This document shows positions 51,693-61,988 of a DNA stretch of 64,000 bases, piece by piece (the first letter of the stretch is position 1; each line of letters starts with the position of its first letter). Position numbers and translations under genes: made by a program. The DNA comes from Sphingobacteriales bacterium. GTDB taxonomy: Bacteria; Bacteroidota; Bacteroidia; Sphingobacteriales; Sphingobacteriaceae. The stretch is from the NCBI GenBank assembly GCA_028288165.1, contig JAQBOG010000021.1:62001-126000 (forward strand). Reading direction: 5' to 3'. The notes beneath the pieces were generated by a model. The model was not told the DNA's origin, made no database searches, and worked only from the letters and a program-made list of their open reading frames with translations.

Positions 51693-52589
51693 ATGAGAAT
51701 AACTTACATTTCAATAGTTCTCCTTTTTCTATTTAAATCATCATATACTCAAAACCTGAGTGGAAGATGGTATGGGAAACTTACTCAAGAGGCTGGAGGA
51801 TTTAAAGATTCGTATGACTTTGAACTAGATATAGCACATAGAAAGAATATTTGGGGAGAGTCCTTTGTATTTTACAAAGATTCTATAGCTATAAAAATTG
51901 GATTCTCGGGGTATATTAAGGGGGATAGCCTTTACATAAGTGAGAGAGAAAATTTGATATTTCAGGAGAAAGTTCCGAATAATTGGATTGCCTGTGTAAA
52001 AAATATTACGTTAGGGTATCACAGGTATTTTGAAAATGAGTTCCTACTTGGCAGATGGACCGGAGCAAGTGTATTGGATGGAACGACTTGTATTCCGGGT
52101 ATGGTAATTCTTGCGAGATCTCACAGCGCACTGGAGGATTATTTGGAAGAGCTAATAATAAAGAAGAACCTTGCATCCAAAACCAGAAGCAAATCAATCT
52201 CCATTAAGCCAAGTTCGCCATTAAATTTCGATGAATCCTTCAAAAACACATTACCTAGAAAAATTACTGAAATTGTTGTAAATAGTACCGACCTGCAGTT
52301 TGAGTTGGTAGACTATATGAAGGAAGATAATGATACGGTCTCAGTTTATTTAAACAGGCAGCCAATTCTTCAAAATGTTAAAATCTCCAATCAGCCGGCA
52401 TTTGTATACTTCCATATAGATCCCAAATTCCAATTGCATGAACTGTTGCTTTACGCTGAAAATTTAGGTAATGTCAAACCAAATACTTCTCAACTCACCA
52501 TTTTTGACGGAGATAAAACTTTCAGGTTAATGATTGAGTCTGACAAGCAAAAAACGGCGGCCGTCTATCTCCGCTACGAACCACTATAA
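51693..52589 (+). CDS. Secreted protein of unknown function
   Basis: 298 residues. An N-terminal signal peptide (YISIVLLFLFKSSYTQ, probable cleavage after TQ) precedes a mature part that opens LSGRWYGKLTQEAGGFKDSY, reminiscent of the strand pattern of beta-barrel or lipocalin-like secreted domains, with a second similar strand block (FLLGRWTGASVLDGTTCIPG). The C-terminal third has LNRQPILQNVKISNQPAFVY and a final beta-rich segment. No catalytic motif is recognised. Convergent with gyrB and separated from it by a bidirectional terminator. Periplasmic or surface role inferred from the signal peptide only. Confidence 0.6.
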   Translation: MRITYISIVLLFLFKSSYTQNLSGRWYGKLTQEAGGFKDSYDFELDIAHRKNIWGESFVFYKDSIAIKIGFSGYIKGDSLYISERENLIFQEKVPNNWIACVKNITLGYHRYFENEFLLGRWTGASVLDGTTCIPGMVILARSHSALEDYLEELIIKKNLASKTRSKSISIKPSSPLNFDESFKNTLPRKITEIVVNSTDLQFELVDYMKEDNDTVSVYLNRQPILQNVKISNQPAFVYFHIDPKFQLHELLLYAENLGNVKPNTSQLTIFDGDKTFRLMIESDKQKTAAVYLRYEPL

Positions 52590-52630
52590 CTTTTGAGTTT
52601 GGAGTTTTGGGAATTTCAGCTTTTCTTATA

Positions 52631-52673
52631 AATGAAAATCCCCAAGAAGCTGTTTTTCTTGAGGATTCTCATT
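52631..52673. terminator. Bidirectional terminator between the secreted protein gene and gyrB
   Basis: An 18-base stem (52631-52648 with 52656-52673, loop GCTGTTT) with two G-T-type mismatches: AATGAAAATCCCCAAGAA against TTCTTGAGGATTCTCATT. It sits between convergent genes, with A/T-rich flanks on both sides, as expected for a shared terminator. Confidence 0.75.
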
Positions 52674-52734
52674 TATATACAATACCGCTTGCAAATGTTT
52701 AATTTAACACTTAGTTACAGCAAAGTAAAATCAA

Positions 52735-54729
<1,995 letters not shown>

Positions 54730-54803
54730 TTAGAAGCTTTTATACGAATTTTAAGCAAACAAACTACTCACATTTTACGGTTATTTGATATACCTGCTTA
54801 TTC

Positions 54804-54835
54804 ATTGTGATACTTAAACTGAAAGTTTATATTTG
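54804..54835 (+). promoter_or_regulatory. Bacteroidota-type promoter of the OmpH-like gene
   Basis: ATTG at 54804-54807 (-33 like) and TATATTTG at 54828-54835 (matches TAnnTTTG) with a 20-base spacer. The start codon at 54856 lies 20 bases after the -7 box. This is the best promoter match in the window. Confidence 0.65.
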
Positions 54836-54855
54836 CGTAAATTTTTTGAAAAATC

Positions 54856-55452
54856 ATGAGAGACGCGTTAGCATCAATGACTAAACTTACCGCTGGAGTA
54901 GCCCTAACTGTAGTATTATTTTCCTGCAACAAAGAGCAACCAAAAACAGCATCAACCCCTGCAACTACAGTTTCAGATACAAAAGGCGAAGCAATTGTAT
55001 TTGTAAATCAGGATAGTTTACTTACTAATTACGAATACTTTAAATCTATCAAAGCGGCTTTTGAAGCAAAATCTAGAAAAGCTCAGGTTGATTTAAATGC
55101 TAAGGGAACTGCTTTTCAGCGAGAAGCAGCTGCCTACCAACAAGCGGCCCCAACTTTAAGTGCTGAACAACGGGCAAGTACAGAAGAACGTTTAGCCCGT
55201 AAACAACAAGAACTTGCTGCTTATAATCAAAATGCCAGCAATGCACTTGCGAATGATGAAGCTAAAGAAAACGAAAAATTATACAATAAAGTGGCCGACT
55301 TTTTAAAGCAACATGCGAAGAACAAAGGGTACAAACTTGTGTTAACTTATTCTAAAGCTAATCCTACTGTTTTGTTCGGAGATGAAAGTCTTGACGTAAC
55401 AAAAGAAGTTGTTTCTGGTCTTAATGAGGAGTACAAAAAGAGTAACAAGTAA
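54856..55452 (+). CDS. OmpH/Skp-like periplasmic chaperone, lipoprotein form
   Basis: 198 residues. The signal peptide ends in the lipobox VVLFSC with the lipidated Cys at about residue 24, then a Thr/Ala-rich linker, then an OmpH domain: AIVFVNQDSLLTNYEYFKSI, the long charged coiled-coil (EERLARKQQELAAYNQNA), and the closing GYKLVLTYSKANPTVLFGDE and LDVTKEVVSGLNEEYKK. Skp-like proteins hold outer-membrane proteins in the periplasm. A lipidated version is common in Bacteroidota. It has a good own promoter and a terminator immediately downstream. Confidence 0.9.
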   Translation: MRDALASMTKLTAGVALTVVLFSCNKEQPKTASTPATTVSDTKGEAIVFVNQDSLLTNYEYFKSIKAAFEAKSRKAQVDLNAKGTAFQREAAAYQQAAPTLSAEQRASTEERLARKQQELAAYNQNASNALANDEAKENEKLYNKVADFLKQHAKNKGYKLVLTYSKANPTVLFGDESLDVTKEVVSGLNEEYKKSNK

Positions 55453-55478
55453 GTTATTGTTACAAATTATATAAGTGC

Positions 55479-55501
55479 AAACCCTGGCTATGCCGGGGTT
55501 T
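55479..55501 (+). terminator. Rho-independent-like terminator after the OmpH-like gene
   Basis: AAACCCTGGC, loop TAT, GCCGGGGTTT: a 10-base stem with one T-G pair, starting 26 bases after the stop. Followed by CTTATT rather than a pure T run. It lies inside the region that a GTG start at 55475 would make coding for the next gene, which argues for a later start there. Confidence 0.75.
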
Positions 55502-55549
55502 CTTATTAATACTTCCAACAAGATTATAACTTCTAATTTATTTCAAAGT

Positions 55550-56383
55550 TTGAAAGTTTCAAGAAGGAAATTTGTTAAAATGAGCTTGCTAACTGGCGCT
55601 TCGCTTGTATTAGCAGACTCATATTGGTTTGAGAAAGCATTTATTGAAACCAATGAGTTTTTTATTAAGAATGCTAGTTCCAAAACTTCGAATTTGAAGT
55701 TTGTTCAGGTTTCAGACCTTCACCTCCAATCAATAAAATCTTACCACAAAAAACTTGTTACCAAACTCAATAAACTAAAGCCAGATATTATTTTCTTTAC
55801 AGGGGATATCTGCGACCGAAAACGATACTTAGAATTAGTGGACGAATTCCTTTCATTCATTGATTACAACATTAAAAAAGTAGCCATATTAGGCAATTGG
55901 GAAAATAAATGTGGCCTTGATATTAATCAATTAAGAACTATTTACAAAAAGCATAATTGCAATTTACTTGTAAATGAATCCAAAAACTTTATTATTAAAA
56001 ATACCAGCATACAAGTAACCGGAGTTGACGACATCGTGGAAGGAAAGCCAGATTTCAACTTGGCTGTATCCCAATATACCCCTTCAGACTATCATATTGT
56101 TATGGCTCACTGCCCCATTCAACGAGATATTATTAAGCAGCAAATGCATAACATACCTGTTGATTTAGTGTTATCTGGGCATACGCACGGGGGCCAAATC
56201 AACTTCTTTGGATATACACCAATAGTTCCATCCGGAAGCGGCAATTATCTAAAAGGTTGGTATAAAGACAGCATCCCGCATTTGTATGTTTCTAAAGGCA
56301 TAGGAACCACAGTTCTGCCATTACGTTTTGGTTCAAGAGCCGAGATAGCCATATTCAACTTTGAACAAAATAGCAAAGCCTAA
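55550..56383 (+). CDS. Metallophosphoesterase with Tat-type signal (YkuE/YaeI-like)
   Basis: About 277 residues from the TTG at 55550. The N-terminus KVSRRKFVKMSLLTGASLVL carries the twin-arginine motif SRRKFVK followed by a hydrophobic stretch, a Tat export signal as in B. subtilis YkuE. The phosphoesterase core has VSDLHLQ, FTGDICDRK, ILGNWENK, MAHCPI and SGHTHGGQINFFG, giving the dinuclear metal ligands. Family members act on membrane phospholipids or lipid intermediates in the periplasm. A GTG at 55475 would include the terminator of the preceding gene and is rejected; the ATG at 55580 would lose the Tat motif. Confidence 0.85.
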   Translation: MKVSRRKFVKMSLLTGASLVLADSYWFEKAFIETNEFFIKNASSKTSNLKFVQVSDLHLQSIKSYHKKLVTKLNKLKPDIIFFTGDICDRKRYLELVDEFLSFIDYNIKKVAILGNWENKCGLDINQLRTIYKKHNCNLLVNESKNFIIKNTSIQVTGVDDIVEGKPDFNLAVSQYTPSDYHIVMAHCPIQRDIIKQQMHNIPVDLVLSGHTHGGQINFFGYTPIVPSGSGNYLKGWYKDSIPHLYVSKGIGTTVLPLRFGSRAEIAIFNFEQNSKA

Positions 56384-56467
56384 TTGTATTTGGCAATCAA
56401 ATTGTTAATAATCACGTATTCCGATCATTTATCCAAAAGGGTTAGTGGTTGAATTTGAATATTGTGA

Positions 56468-56560
56468 TGGAGCTCGAAGCGTTAGGGAATGAAGAGAAAA
56501 TCCTTTTTCAATTCTCCATTGAAAAAGATTGCAACGAAATGCCCGCTCGAACGCCCAAAA
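56468..56560 (-). repeat. Structured intergenic repeat, copy 2
   Basis: Reading on the minus strand this matches the element at 3844-3938 in the same block order. Its hairpin has arms 56504-56512 (TTTTTCAAT) and 56518-56526 (its exact complement), with a five-base loop that reads GGAGA on the minus strand, against GGAGG in copy 1. The inner stem bases differ between copies (TCAAT here, GCCCT there) but stay paired. It lies between the metallophosphoesterase and DUF72 genes, inverted relative to copy 1. Confidence 0.8.
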
Positions 56561-56605
56561 CAATCCTAAAAACCTTGATTGAGATTGTTATTAAATAGCA
56601 GTAGT

Positions 56606-57331
56606 ATGAAAAATTGGAATGTTGGATGTTCAGGTTTCTACTATAAACATTGGAAAGAGTTTTTTTATCCTAAAGGTCTCCCACAAAAAAAATGGTTCGA
56701 ATACTATTGCGAACATTTCCATACTGTAGAACTAAACGTCACATTTTACCGCTTTCCTCAACTATCCTTTCTTCAAAGCTGGTATGAACGAAGTCCGGAG
56801 AATTTCAAGTTTGCTGTTAAAGCTCCAAAGCTAATCACTCATTTTAAGCAGTTTAACGATTCAAAATCATTAACAAATGATTTTTATGATGTGGTTGATA
56901 GAGGATTGAGCGATAAGTTAGGATGTGTGCTATTTCAGCTTCCACCCAGAAGTGCCTATACTGAAGAGCGACTTGAAAAAATATTTAACACGTTAGATTT
57001 TTCGGTTCCGAACGTACTGGAATTTAGGCATGTTAGCTGGTGGAATGAGAAGGTATATAAAATATTGGCTGAATATAAAGTAGCTTTTTGTGGAATGAGC
57101 CATCCGCTTTTGCCCGATAGTGTTATACAAAACGTACCACTGGTTTATTACCGTTTCCATGGAGTCCCTGAATTATATAAATCCCCATATAGTGAGGAAT
57201 TTCTTAAAAACACTATTAATAATATCAGCTCAAATAAACAGGCAAAGGATGTTTTCCTTTATTTTAATAACGATATAGGTGGTTCTGCGATTGTAAACGC
57301 AAAACAAACTCAGGATTTGATTATAATGTGA
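56606..57331 (+). CDS. DUF72 family protein (YecE-like)
   Basis: About 241 residues from the ATG at 56606 (MKNWNVGCSGFYYKHWKEFF); an upstream ATG at 56579 would extend into the non-coding repeat flank. TIM-barrel DUF72 signatures: FHTVELNVTFYRFPQ, SPENFKFAVKAPKLITH, LGCVLFQLPPR, VLEFRHVSWWNEK, VYYRFHGVPELYKSPYS and the closing YFNNDIGGSAIVNA. The family is widespread and its biochemical role is not established. Single gene, convergent with the S4 gene downstream. Confidence 0.9.
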   Translation: MKNWNVGCSGFYYKHWKEFFYPKGLPQKKWFEYYCEHFHTVELNVTFYRFPQLSFLQSWYERSPENFKFAVKAPKLITHFKQFNDSKSLTNDFYDVVDRGLSDKLGCVLFQLPPRSAYTEERLEKIFNTLDFSVPNVLEFRHVSWWNEKVYKILAEYKVAFCGMSHPLLPDSVIQNVPLVYYRFHGVPELYKSPYSEEFLKNTINNISSNKQAKDVFLYFNNDIGGSAIVNAKQTQDLIIM

Positions 57332-57394
57332 GGGAACCGCAGAAATCTTATTTACATCCTGGTAAGTTCAAGCTGTAGTGTAAGTCGAGCCCTG

Positions 57395-57799
57395 TTAAGT
57401 TTCATCTTCGTTAAACCAACCGTCTTGAAGATCATCGATATCCCGTCTGTCTTTTTTCGTCGGTCGGCCAGCGCCACGGTCTCGATTTAAATTAGAAATA
57501 TTGAATACAGATTTGTAGGCGTATGTTTCTTCAAGCGGAGTCAAATCCTCGTAGAACGTAACTGCGGTCTTCGCATCAACTCTTCTTTCCAGCAACCCAA
57601 TAACCTTTATAACTTTCTTCTCGATTCCCTTTTGTACAGTATAAATTTCACCTATTTTAACTACATGTGAAGGTTTTAAATTTTGTCCGTTAAACTTTAC
57701 TCGTCCAGCCTTACATGCGTCGGTAGCTAAACTTCTGGTTTTAAATGCCCTTATAGACCACAAATACTTATCAATTCGCAATTTTTCGCTTTCAGCCAT
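57395..57799 (-). CDS. RNA-binding S4 domain protein (Hsp15-like)
   Basis: 134 residues. An S4 domain occupies residues 5-65: LRIDKYLWSIRAFKTRSLA, CKAGRVKFNGQNLKPSHVVKIG. The C-terminal part is basic then acidic (GRPTKKDRRDIDDLQDGWF), as in Hsp15 homologues of Bacteroidota. Hsp15 binds stalled 50S subunits carrying peptidyl-tRNA. Divergent from dapD with a 77-base intergenic region. Stand-alone; heat regulation is known for the family but not shown here. Confidence 0.88.
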   Translation of the reverse strand: MAESEKLRIDKYLWSIRAFKTRSLATDACKAGRVKFNGQNLKPSHVVKIGEIYTVQKGIEKKVIKVIGLLERRVDAKTAVTFYEDLTPLEETYAYKSVFNISNLNRDRGAGRPTKKDRRDIDDLQDGWFNEDET

Positions 57800-57876
57800 A
57801 AAACAAATTTACCAACTAATACTTCATAGCACGAAAACTGGCAGAAATTCCTTTAATTTGTGCCAAATTTTTCAAT

Positions 57877-58695
57877 ATGATAACAGAATTAAAAAAACTA
57901 ATTGAGGATGCCTGGGAAGACAGAACTCTTCTAACATATAAAGAGTATCAGGAAGCAATTGAACAGGTTATTTATCATCTTGATAGAGGGGAAATTCGTG
58001 TTTCTGAACCAATTGGTAGTCGCTGGCATGTGAATGAGTGGGTAAAAAAAGCTGTAGTTCTCTATTTTCCTATTCGTGAAATGAAAGTAATGGAAGTTGG
58101 TCCCTTTGTATTTCATGATAAAATGAAATTAAAAACCAACTATAAAGAAATTGGGGTTAGAGTTGTTCCTCACGGGATTGCACGTTACGGTGCCTACCTT
58201 GCAAAAGGTGTAATTTTGATGCCTTCTTATGTAAATATTGGTGCATACGTAGGTGAAGGTACCATGGTGGATACATGGGCAACTGTTGGATCATGTGCTC
58301 AAATTGGCAAAAACGTACATTTAAGTGGCGGCGTAGGTATTGGCGGTGTGTTGGAACCGTTACAAGCTTCACCGGTTGTAATTGAAGATAATTGTTTTAT
58401 AGGATCACGAGCAATTGTTGTAGAAGGTGTAAGAGTGGAATCTGAAGCGGTATTAGGAGCAAACGTTGTTCTAACCGGATCAACTAAAATTATTGATGTT
58501 ACTGGAAGCGAACCAATTGAATACAAAAACATTGTTCCTGCAAGATCCGTTGTAATCCCCGGAACATACACCAAGAAATTTCCCGCAGGTGAATATCAGG
58601 TTCCATGTGCACTGATCATTGGCAAAAGAAAAGAATCAACTGACAAAAAAACTTCCCTTAACGACGCTTTAAGAGAAAATAACGTTGCAGTTTAA
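57877..58695 (+). CDS. dapD: 2,3,4,5-tetrahydropyridine-2,6-dicarboxylate N-succinyltransferase
   Basis: 272 residues, full length. The N-terminal alpha domain (ELKKLIEDAWEDR) precedes a left-handed beta-helix with RVVPHGIARYGAYLAKGVIL (shortened), PSYVNIGAYVGEGTMVDTWA, GSCAQIGKNVHLSGGVGIGG and PVVIEDNCFIGSRAIVVEGV. These are the DapD signatures. It catalyses the succinyl-CoA-dependent step of the lysine/diaminopimelate pathway in the cytosol. A GT4 gene follows after 26 bases and may be co-transcribed. A possible -7 box lies just upstream (TTAATTTG at 57853-57860). Confidence 0.96.
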   Translation: MITELKKLIEDAWEDRTLLTYKEYQEAIEQVIYHLDRGEIRVSEPIGSRWHVNEWVKKAVVLYFPIREMKVMEVGPFVFHDKMKLKTNYKEIGVRVVPHGIARYGAYLAKGVILMPSYVNIGAYVGEGTMVDTWATVGSCAQIGKNVHLSGGVGIGGVLEPLQASPVVIEDNCFIGSRAIVVEGVRVESEAVLGANVVLTGSTKIIDVTGSEPIEYKNIVPARSVVIPGTYTKKFPAGEYQVPCALIIGKRKESTDKKTSLNDALRENNVAV

Positions 58696-58721
58696 AGCAG
58701 TATATATTATACTTTTATCTC

Positions 58722-59822
58722 ATGCGCATAGGTTTTGATGGTAAAAGAGCAACACAAAATTTTACCGGCTTAGGAAACTATAGCCGGTATATTTTGAATA
58801 TTTTAAGCACTTATTGTCCAGAAAATACATATCATTTATATTCTCAAAAAGAACCTGTAAAACCGGGATTAATCAATTCAAGAATAGCACTCGTACAGCC
58901 TAAAAAGAAGAAATTAAACGTTGGTTGGCGCAGCTTTGGAATAGTCAAAGATCTGAAAAAGGATAAAATAGATTTATTTCATGGATTGAGTAATGAAATT
59001 CCATTCGGAATCAAGAAATCTTTAATACCAAGTATAGTCACTATTCATGATTTAATTTTTTTAAGATTTCCGCAGTACTATAACTTTATTGACCGTAAAA
59101 TTTATGGCTTCAAATTTAAGTATGCCTGTAAAAATGCGAATAAAATTATTGCGGTAAGCGAACAAACAAAACGAGACATTATTACATTTTTCAGGATCGA
59201 TCCCGAAAAAATTAAGGTAATTTATCAGAACTGTGCTTCTGAATTTAAGAATTCCGAACGGAAGCACGAAATTTCTATAAAGTATCAGTTACCCGAAAAA
59301 TATATTCTCAATGTTGGAAGCATCGAAGAACGTAAAAATATATTGGTGATTGTAAAAGCCTTGAAATATATAAGCGATGATATACATTTGGTAATAGTTG
59401 GAAAAGAGACAGTTTACGCCAACAAAGTAAAAAAGTATATAGAAGATAATGGTTTAACAGCGAGGGTTCATATTCTTAAAAATGTACCATTTATCGATTT
59501 GCCATCTTTATACCAGTTAGCCAAGGTTTTTGTATATCCATCAAAGTTCGAAGGCTTTGGAATACCAATATTAGAGGCAATGCAATCAGGAATACCAGTG
59601 ATTGCTGCTACCGGATCATGCCTTGAGGAAGCGGGTGGACCGAATAGTCTATATGTTGATCCAGAAAATGTTGATGGATTTGCTAAGGCGATTAATCAGG
59701 TAAATGAGAATATCGATTTAAAAGCAAAAATGATTAGGGAAGGCCATGATTATGCAAAAAGGTTTGATGATCACATTATTGCAAAACAAATATTAGATCT
59801 TTATAAAGAAACCATTAAATAA
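58722..59822 (+). CDS. Family 4 glycosyltransferase outside the main glycan locus
   Basis: 366 residues. GT4 of the mannosyltransferase-like group: MRIGFDGKRATQNFTGLGNY, SIVTIHDLIFLRFPQYY, ANKIIAVSEQTKRDI, KYILNVGSIEERKNILVIVKAL (shortened) and the E-x7-E in EGFGIPILEAMQSGIPV with GSCLEEAGG. It resembles the protein at 24389. It lies between dapD and a tRNA-modification gene, with a one-base overlap (TAATG) into the latter, so it belongs to a housekeeping operon. Its product glycan is unknown. Confidence 0.88.
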   Translation: MRIGFDGKRATQNFTGLGNYSRYILNILSTYCPENTYHLYSQKEPVKPGLINSRIALVQPKKKKLNVGWRSFGIVKDLKKDKIDLFHGLSNEIPFGIKKSLIPSIVTIHDLIFLRFPQYYNFIDRKIYGFKFKYACKNANKIIAVSEQTKRDIITFFRIDPEKIKVIYQNCASEFKNSERKHEISIKYQLPEKYILNVGSIEERKNILVIVKALKYISDDIHLVIVGKETVYANKVKKYIEDNGLTARVHILKNVPFIDLPSLYQLAKVFVYPSKFEGFGIPILEAMQSGIPVIAATGSCLEEAGGPNSLYVDPENVDGFAKAINQVNENIDLKAKMIREGHDYAKRFDDHIIAKQILDLYKETIK

Positions 59823-60388
59823 TGCTCAAACAAGAAATCGATAAAGCATTTGAAGTTTTAAGAAATGGGGGATTAATTTTATATCCTACAGATACTATTT
59901 GGGGTATTGGATGTGATGCAACCAATCCAGAAGCTGTTGATAAGGTTTATAAACTAAAGGGTAGAACAGAAGAAAAAAGCCTGATTATTTTATTAGATAC
60001 CGCTAATAAACTTCCGTCCTACGTAAGAGACGTTCCGGATATTGCTTATGATTTAATTGAGTTTGCGGAAAACCCTTTAACAATTATTTATTCGGGTGCA
60101 AAGAATTTAGCACTGAATGTGATAAATTCAGATGGAAGTATTGCAATTAGAATTGTCAATCATGATTTTTGTCAGCCGTTGATACAAAGGTTTCGTAAGC
60201 CTATTGTGTCTACTTCTGCTAATATTAGTGGCGAACAATCTCCAATTAACTTTGATGACATATCGCAGGACATTTTGAATGGAGTTGATTTAATTGTGGA
60301 TTTTGAACAAGATAACCGTTCAGAAAAAAAACCGTCAACAATAATGAAACTCGAGGTCGATGGCAAATTCAAATTCATTCGAAAATAG
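59822..60388 (+). CDS. L-threonylcarbamoyladenylate synthase (TsaC/Sua5 group)
   Basis: 188 residues. YrdC-like domain: GGLILYPTDTIWGIGCDATNPEAVDKVYKLKGR (shortened here) with the KxR pair, KSLIILLDTANKL, and PIVSTSANISGEQSP. It uses threonine, bicarbonate and ATP to make threonylcarbamoyl-AMP for the t6A37 modification of tRNA. The short form without the Sua5 C-terminal domain is TsaC-like. The ATG overlaps the preceding GT4 stop by one base, and the CCA-type nucleotidyltransferase gene follows. Confidence 0.93.
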   Translation: MLKQEIDKAFEVLRNGGLILYPTDTIWGIGCDATNPEAVDKVYKLKGRTEEKSLIILLDTANKLPSYVRDVPDIAYDLIEFAENPLTIIYSGAKNLALNVINSDGSIAIRIVNHDFCQPLIQRFRKPIVSTSANISGEQSPINFDDISQDILNGVDLIVDFEQDNRSEKKPSTIMKLEVDGKFKFIRK

Positions 60389-60490
60389 TCTAATCGCTAT
60401 CTAAATACGGAGCACAATTTATATATCTTAATGTGTTTTACGGATGTTATTCCCAGCTATCATAACATCCTAATGAAAAAGATCAATTGC

Positions 60491-61903
60491 ATGAAACAAC
60501 ACCTAACAAATCCTATTTTTCAAAAACTTTCTAAACTTGCCTTGCAATCTAACACGGAAGTTTATGTAATCGGAGGTTTTGTTCGGGATCTTTTTTTGAA
60601 TCGTCCTTCAAAAGATATCGATATTCTGGTGATAGGAAATGGGATCGCCTTTGCGGAGGCAGCAGGCAAGATATTGAATTCAAAGGTGGCGGTTTATAAA
60701 AACTTTGGTACTGCTATGCTTCGATCCGGGGATTTAGAAATAGAGTTCGTTGGAGCCCGAAAGGAATCCTACAGAGCTGAATCACGAAAGCCCATTGTAG
60801 AAAACGGAACCTTAGACGATGATCAACAACGTCGGGATTTCTCTATCAATGCGATGGCAATCAGTTTGAATTCTGATAATTTTGGAAGTTTGCTAGATCC
60901 ATTTAATGGGATTGACGACCTTCAAAACAGGATTATAAAAACTCCTTTAAGCCCTGTTGAAACCTTTTCTGATGATCCGCTAAGGATGATGCGAGCTATT
61001 CGTTTTGCAACGCAACTTAATTTCACAATAGAAAGTTCGGCCATCGGAGCTATTAAACAAAATACCGATCGCATAAATATTGTATCTAAAGAGCGCATAA
61101 CCGATGAGTTGAATAAAATTATCCTTAGTAAAGTCCCGTCCATTGGATTCAAATATTTATTTGACACAGGCTTATTAAAACAAATTTTCCCTCAAATGGT
61201 GGACTTATATGGCGTTGATATTATTGATGGGAAAGGACACAAGGATAATTTTTACCATACGTTACAGGTTTTGGATAACATTGCTGAAACAACCGATGAT
61301 TTATGGTTAAGGTGGGCCGCCATATTACATGATATTGCAAAGCCAGCCACAAAGCGTTTTGAGAAGCAACATGGCTGGACATTTCATGGTCATGAAGATA
61401 AAGGAGCCAGAATGGTACCCCGAATTTTTGCTCAGTTAAAACTACCCCTAAATGAAAAAATGAAACAGGTTCAAAAACTCGTTCAACTTCATTTGCGACC
61501 AATTGTTTTAGCTCAAGACATTGTTACCGACTCGGCTGTTCGAAGACTTTTATTTGACGCAAGTGATGACATTGATGCTCTGATGCTTCTCTGCCATGCC
61601 GATGTAACTACTAAAAATGAATACAAGGTAAAGAAGTATCGTCAAAATTTTGAGCTTGTGAAACAGAAGCTTAAAGATGTTGAAGAGCGTGATCAGCTTA
61701 GGAATTGGCAACCACCAATAACCGGCATAGACATTATGCAAGTGTTTGGCATTAAAGAAGGTCGTGAGGTGGGGATGATTAAAAACCAAATTAGAGAAGC
61801 AATATTAGAGGGAGAGATCCAAAACAACAAAGAAGAAGCACTTATTTTTATGATTGCGAAGGCTAAAGAGATAGGTTTGGTACCAATAAAAGCATCAGAG
61901 TAG
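60491..61903 (+). CDS. CCA tRNA nucleotidyltransferase with HD domain
   Basis: About 470 residues from the ATG at 60491 (MKQHLTNPIFQKLS); ATGs at 60431 and 60473 are in frame but would add unrelated residues. Class II nucleotidyltransferase head: YVIGGFVRDLFLNRPSKDIDILV with the metal-binding DxD pair, then LEIEFVGARKESYR and QQRRDFSINAMAI. An HD domain follows (WAAILHDIAKPATKRF and FHGHEDKGARMV). It adds or repairs the 3' CCA of tRNA. Sits just after the threonylcarbamoyl-AMP synthase gene, so this is a tRNA-maturation pair. Confidence 0.92.
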   Translation: MKQHLTNPIFQKLSKLALQSNTEVYVIGGFVRDLFLNRPSKDIDILVIGNGIAFAEAAGKILNSKVAVYKNFGTAMLRSGDLEIEFVGARKESYRAESRKPIVENGTLDDDQQRRDFSINAMAISLNSDNFGSLLDPFNGIDDLQNRIIKTPLSPVETFSDDPLRMMRAIRFATQLNFTIESSAIGAIKQNTDRINIVSKERITDELNKIILSKVPSIGFKYLFDTGLLKQIFPQMVDLYGVDIIDGKGHKDNFYHTLQVLDNIAETTDDLWLRWAAILHDIAKPATKRFEKQHGWTFHGHEDKGARMVPRIFAQLKLPLNEKMKQVQKLVQLHLRPIVLAQDIVTDSAVRRLLFDASDDIDALMLLCHADVTTKNEYKVKKYRQNFELVKQKLKDVEERDQLRNWQPPITGIDIMQVFGIKEGREVGMIKNQIREAILEGEIQNNKEEALIFMIAKAKEIGLVPIKASE

Positions 61904-61954
61904 TAAAATTTGAAACTTTCTACCATTTTAAAGGTTAATAGTTTCTGCAAATTG

Positions 61955-61962
61955 TATTTTTG
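61955..61962 (+). promoter_or_regulatory. Candidate -7 element upstream of the pRiA4b ORF-3-like gene
   Basis: TATTTTTG matches TAnnTTTG and ends 26 bases before the ATG at 61989. The -33 region is not clear. Confidence 0.4.
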
Positions 61963-61988
61963 TAAAGTTAAATTGAAAAAAGAATAAT

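Noticed and set aside
51693-52589. Candidate exosortase substrate because it is secreted and near the locus
   Set aside because: Its C-terminus has no short motif followed by a hydrophobic helix and basic tail.
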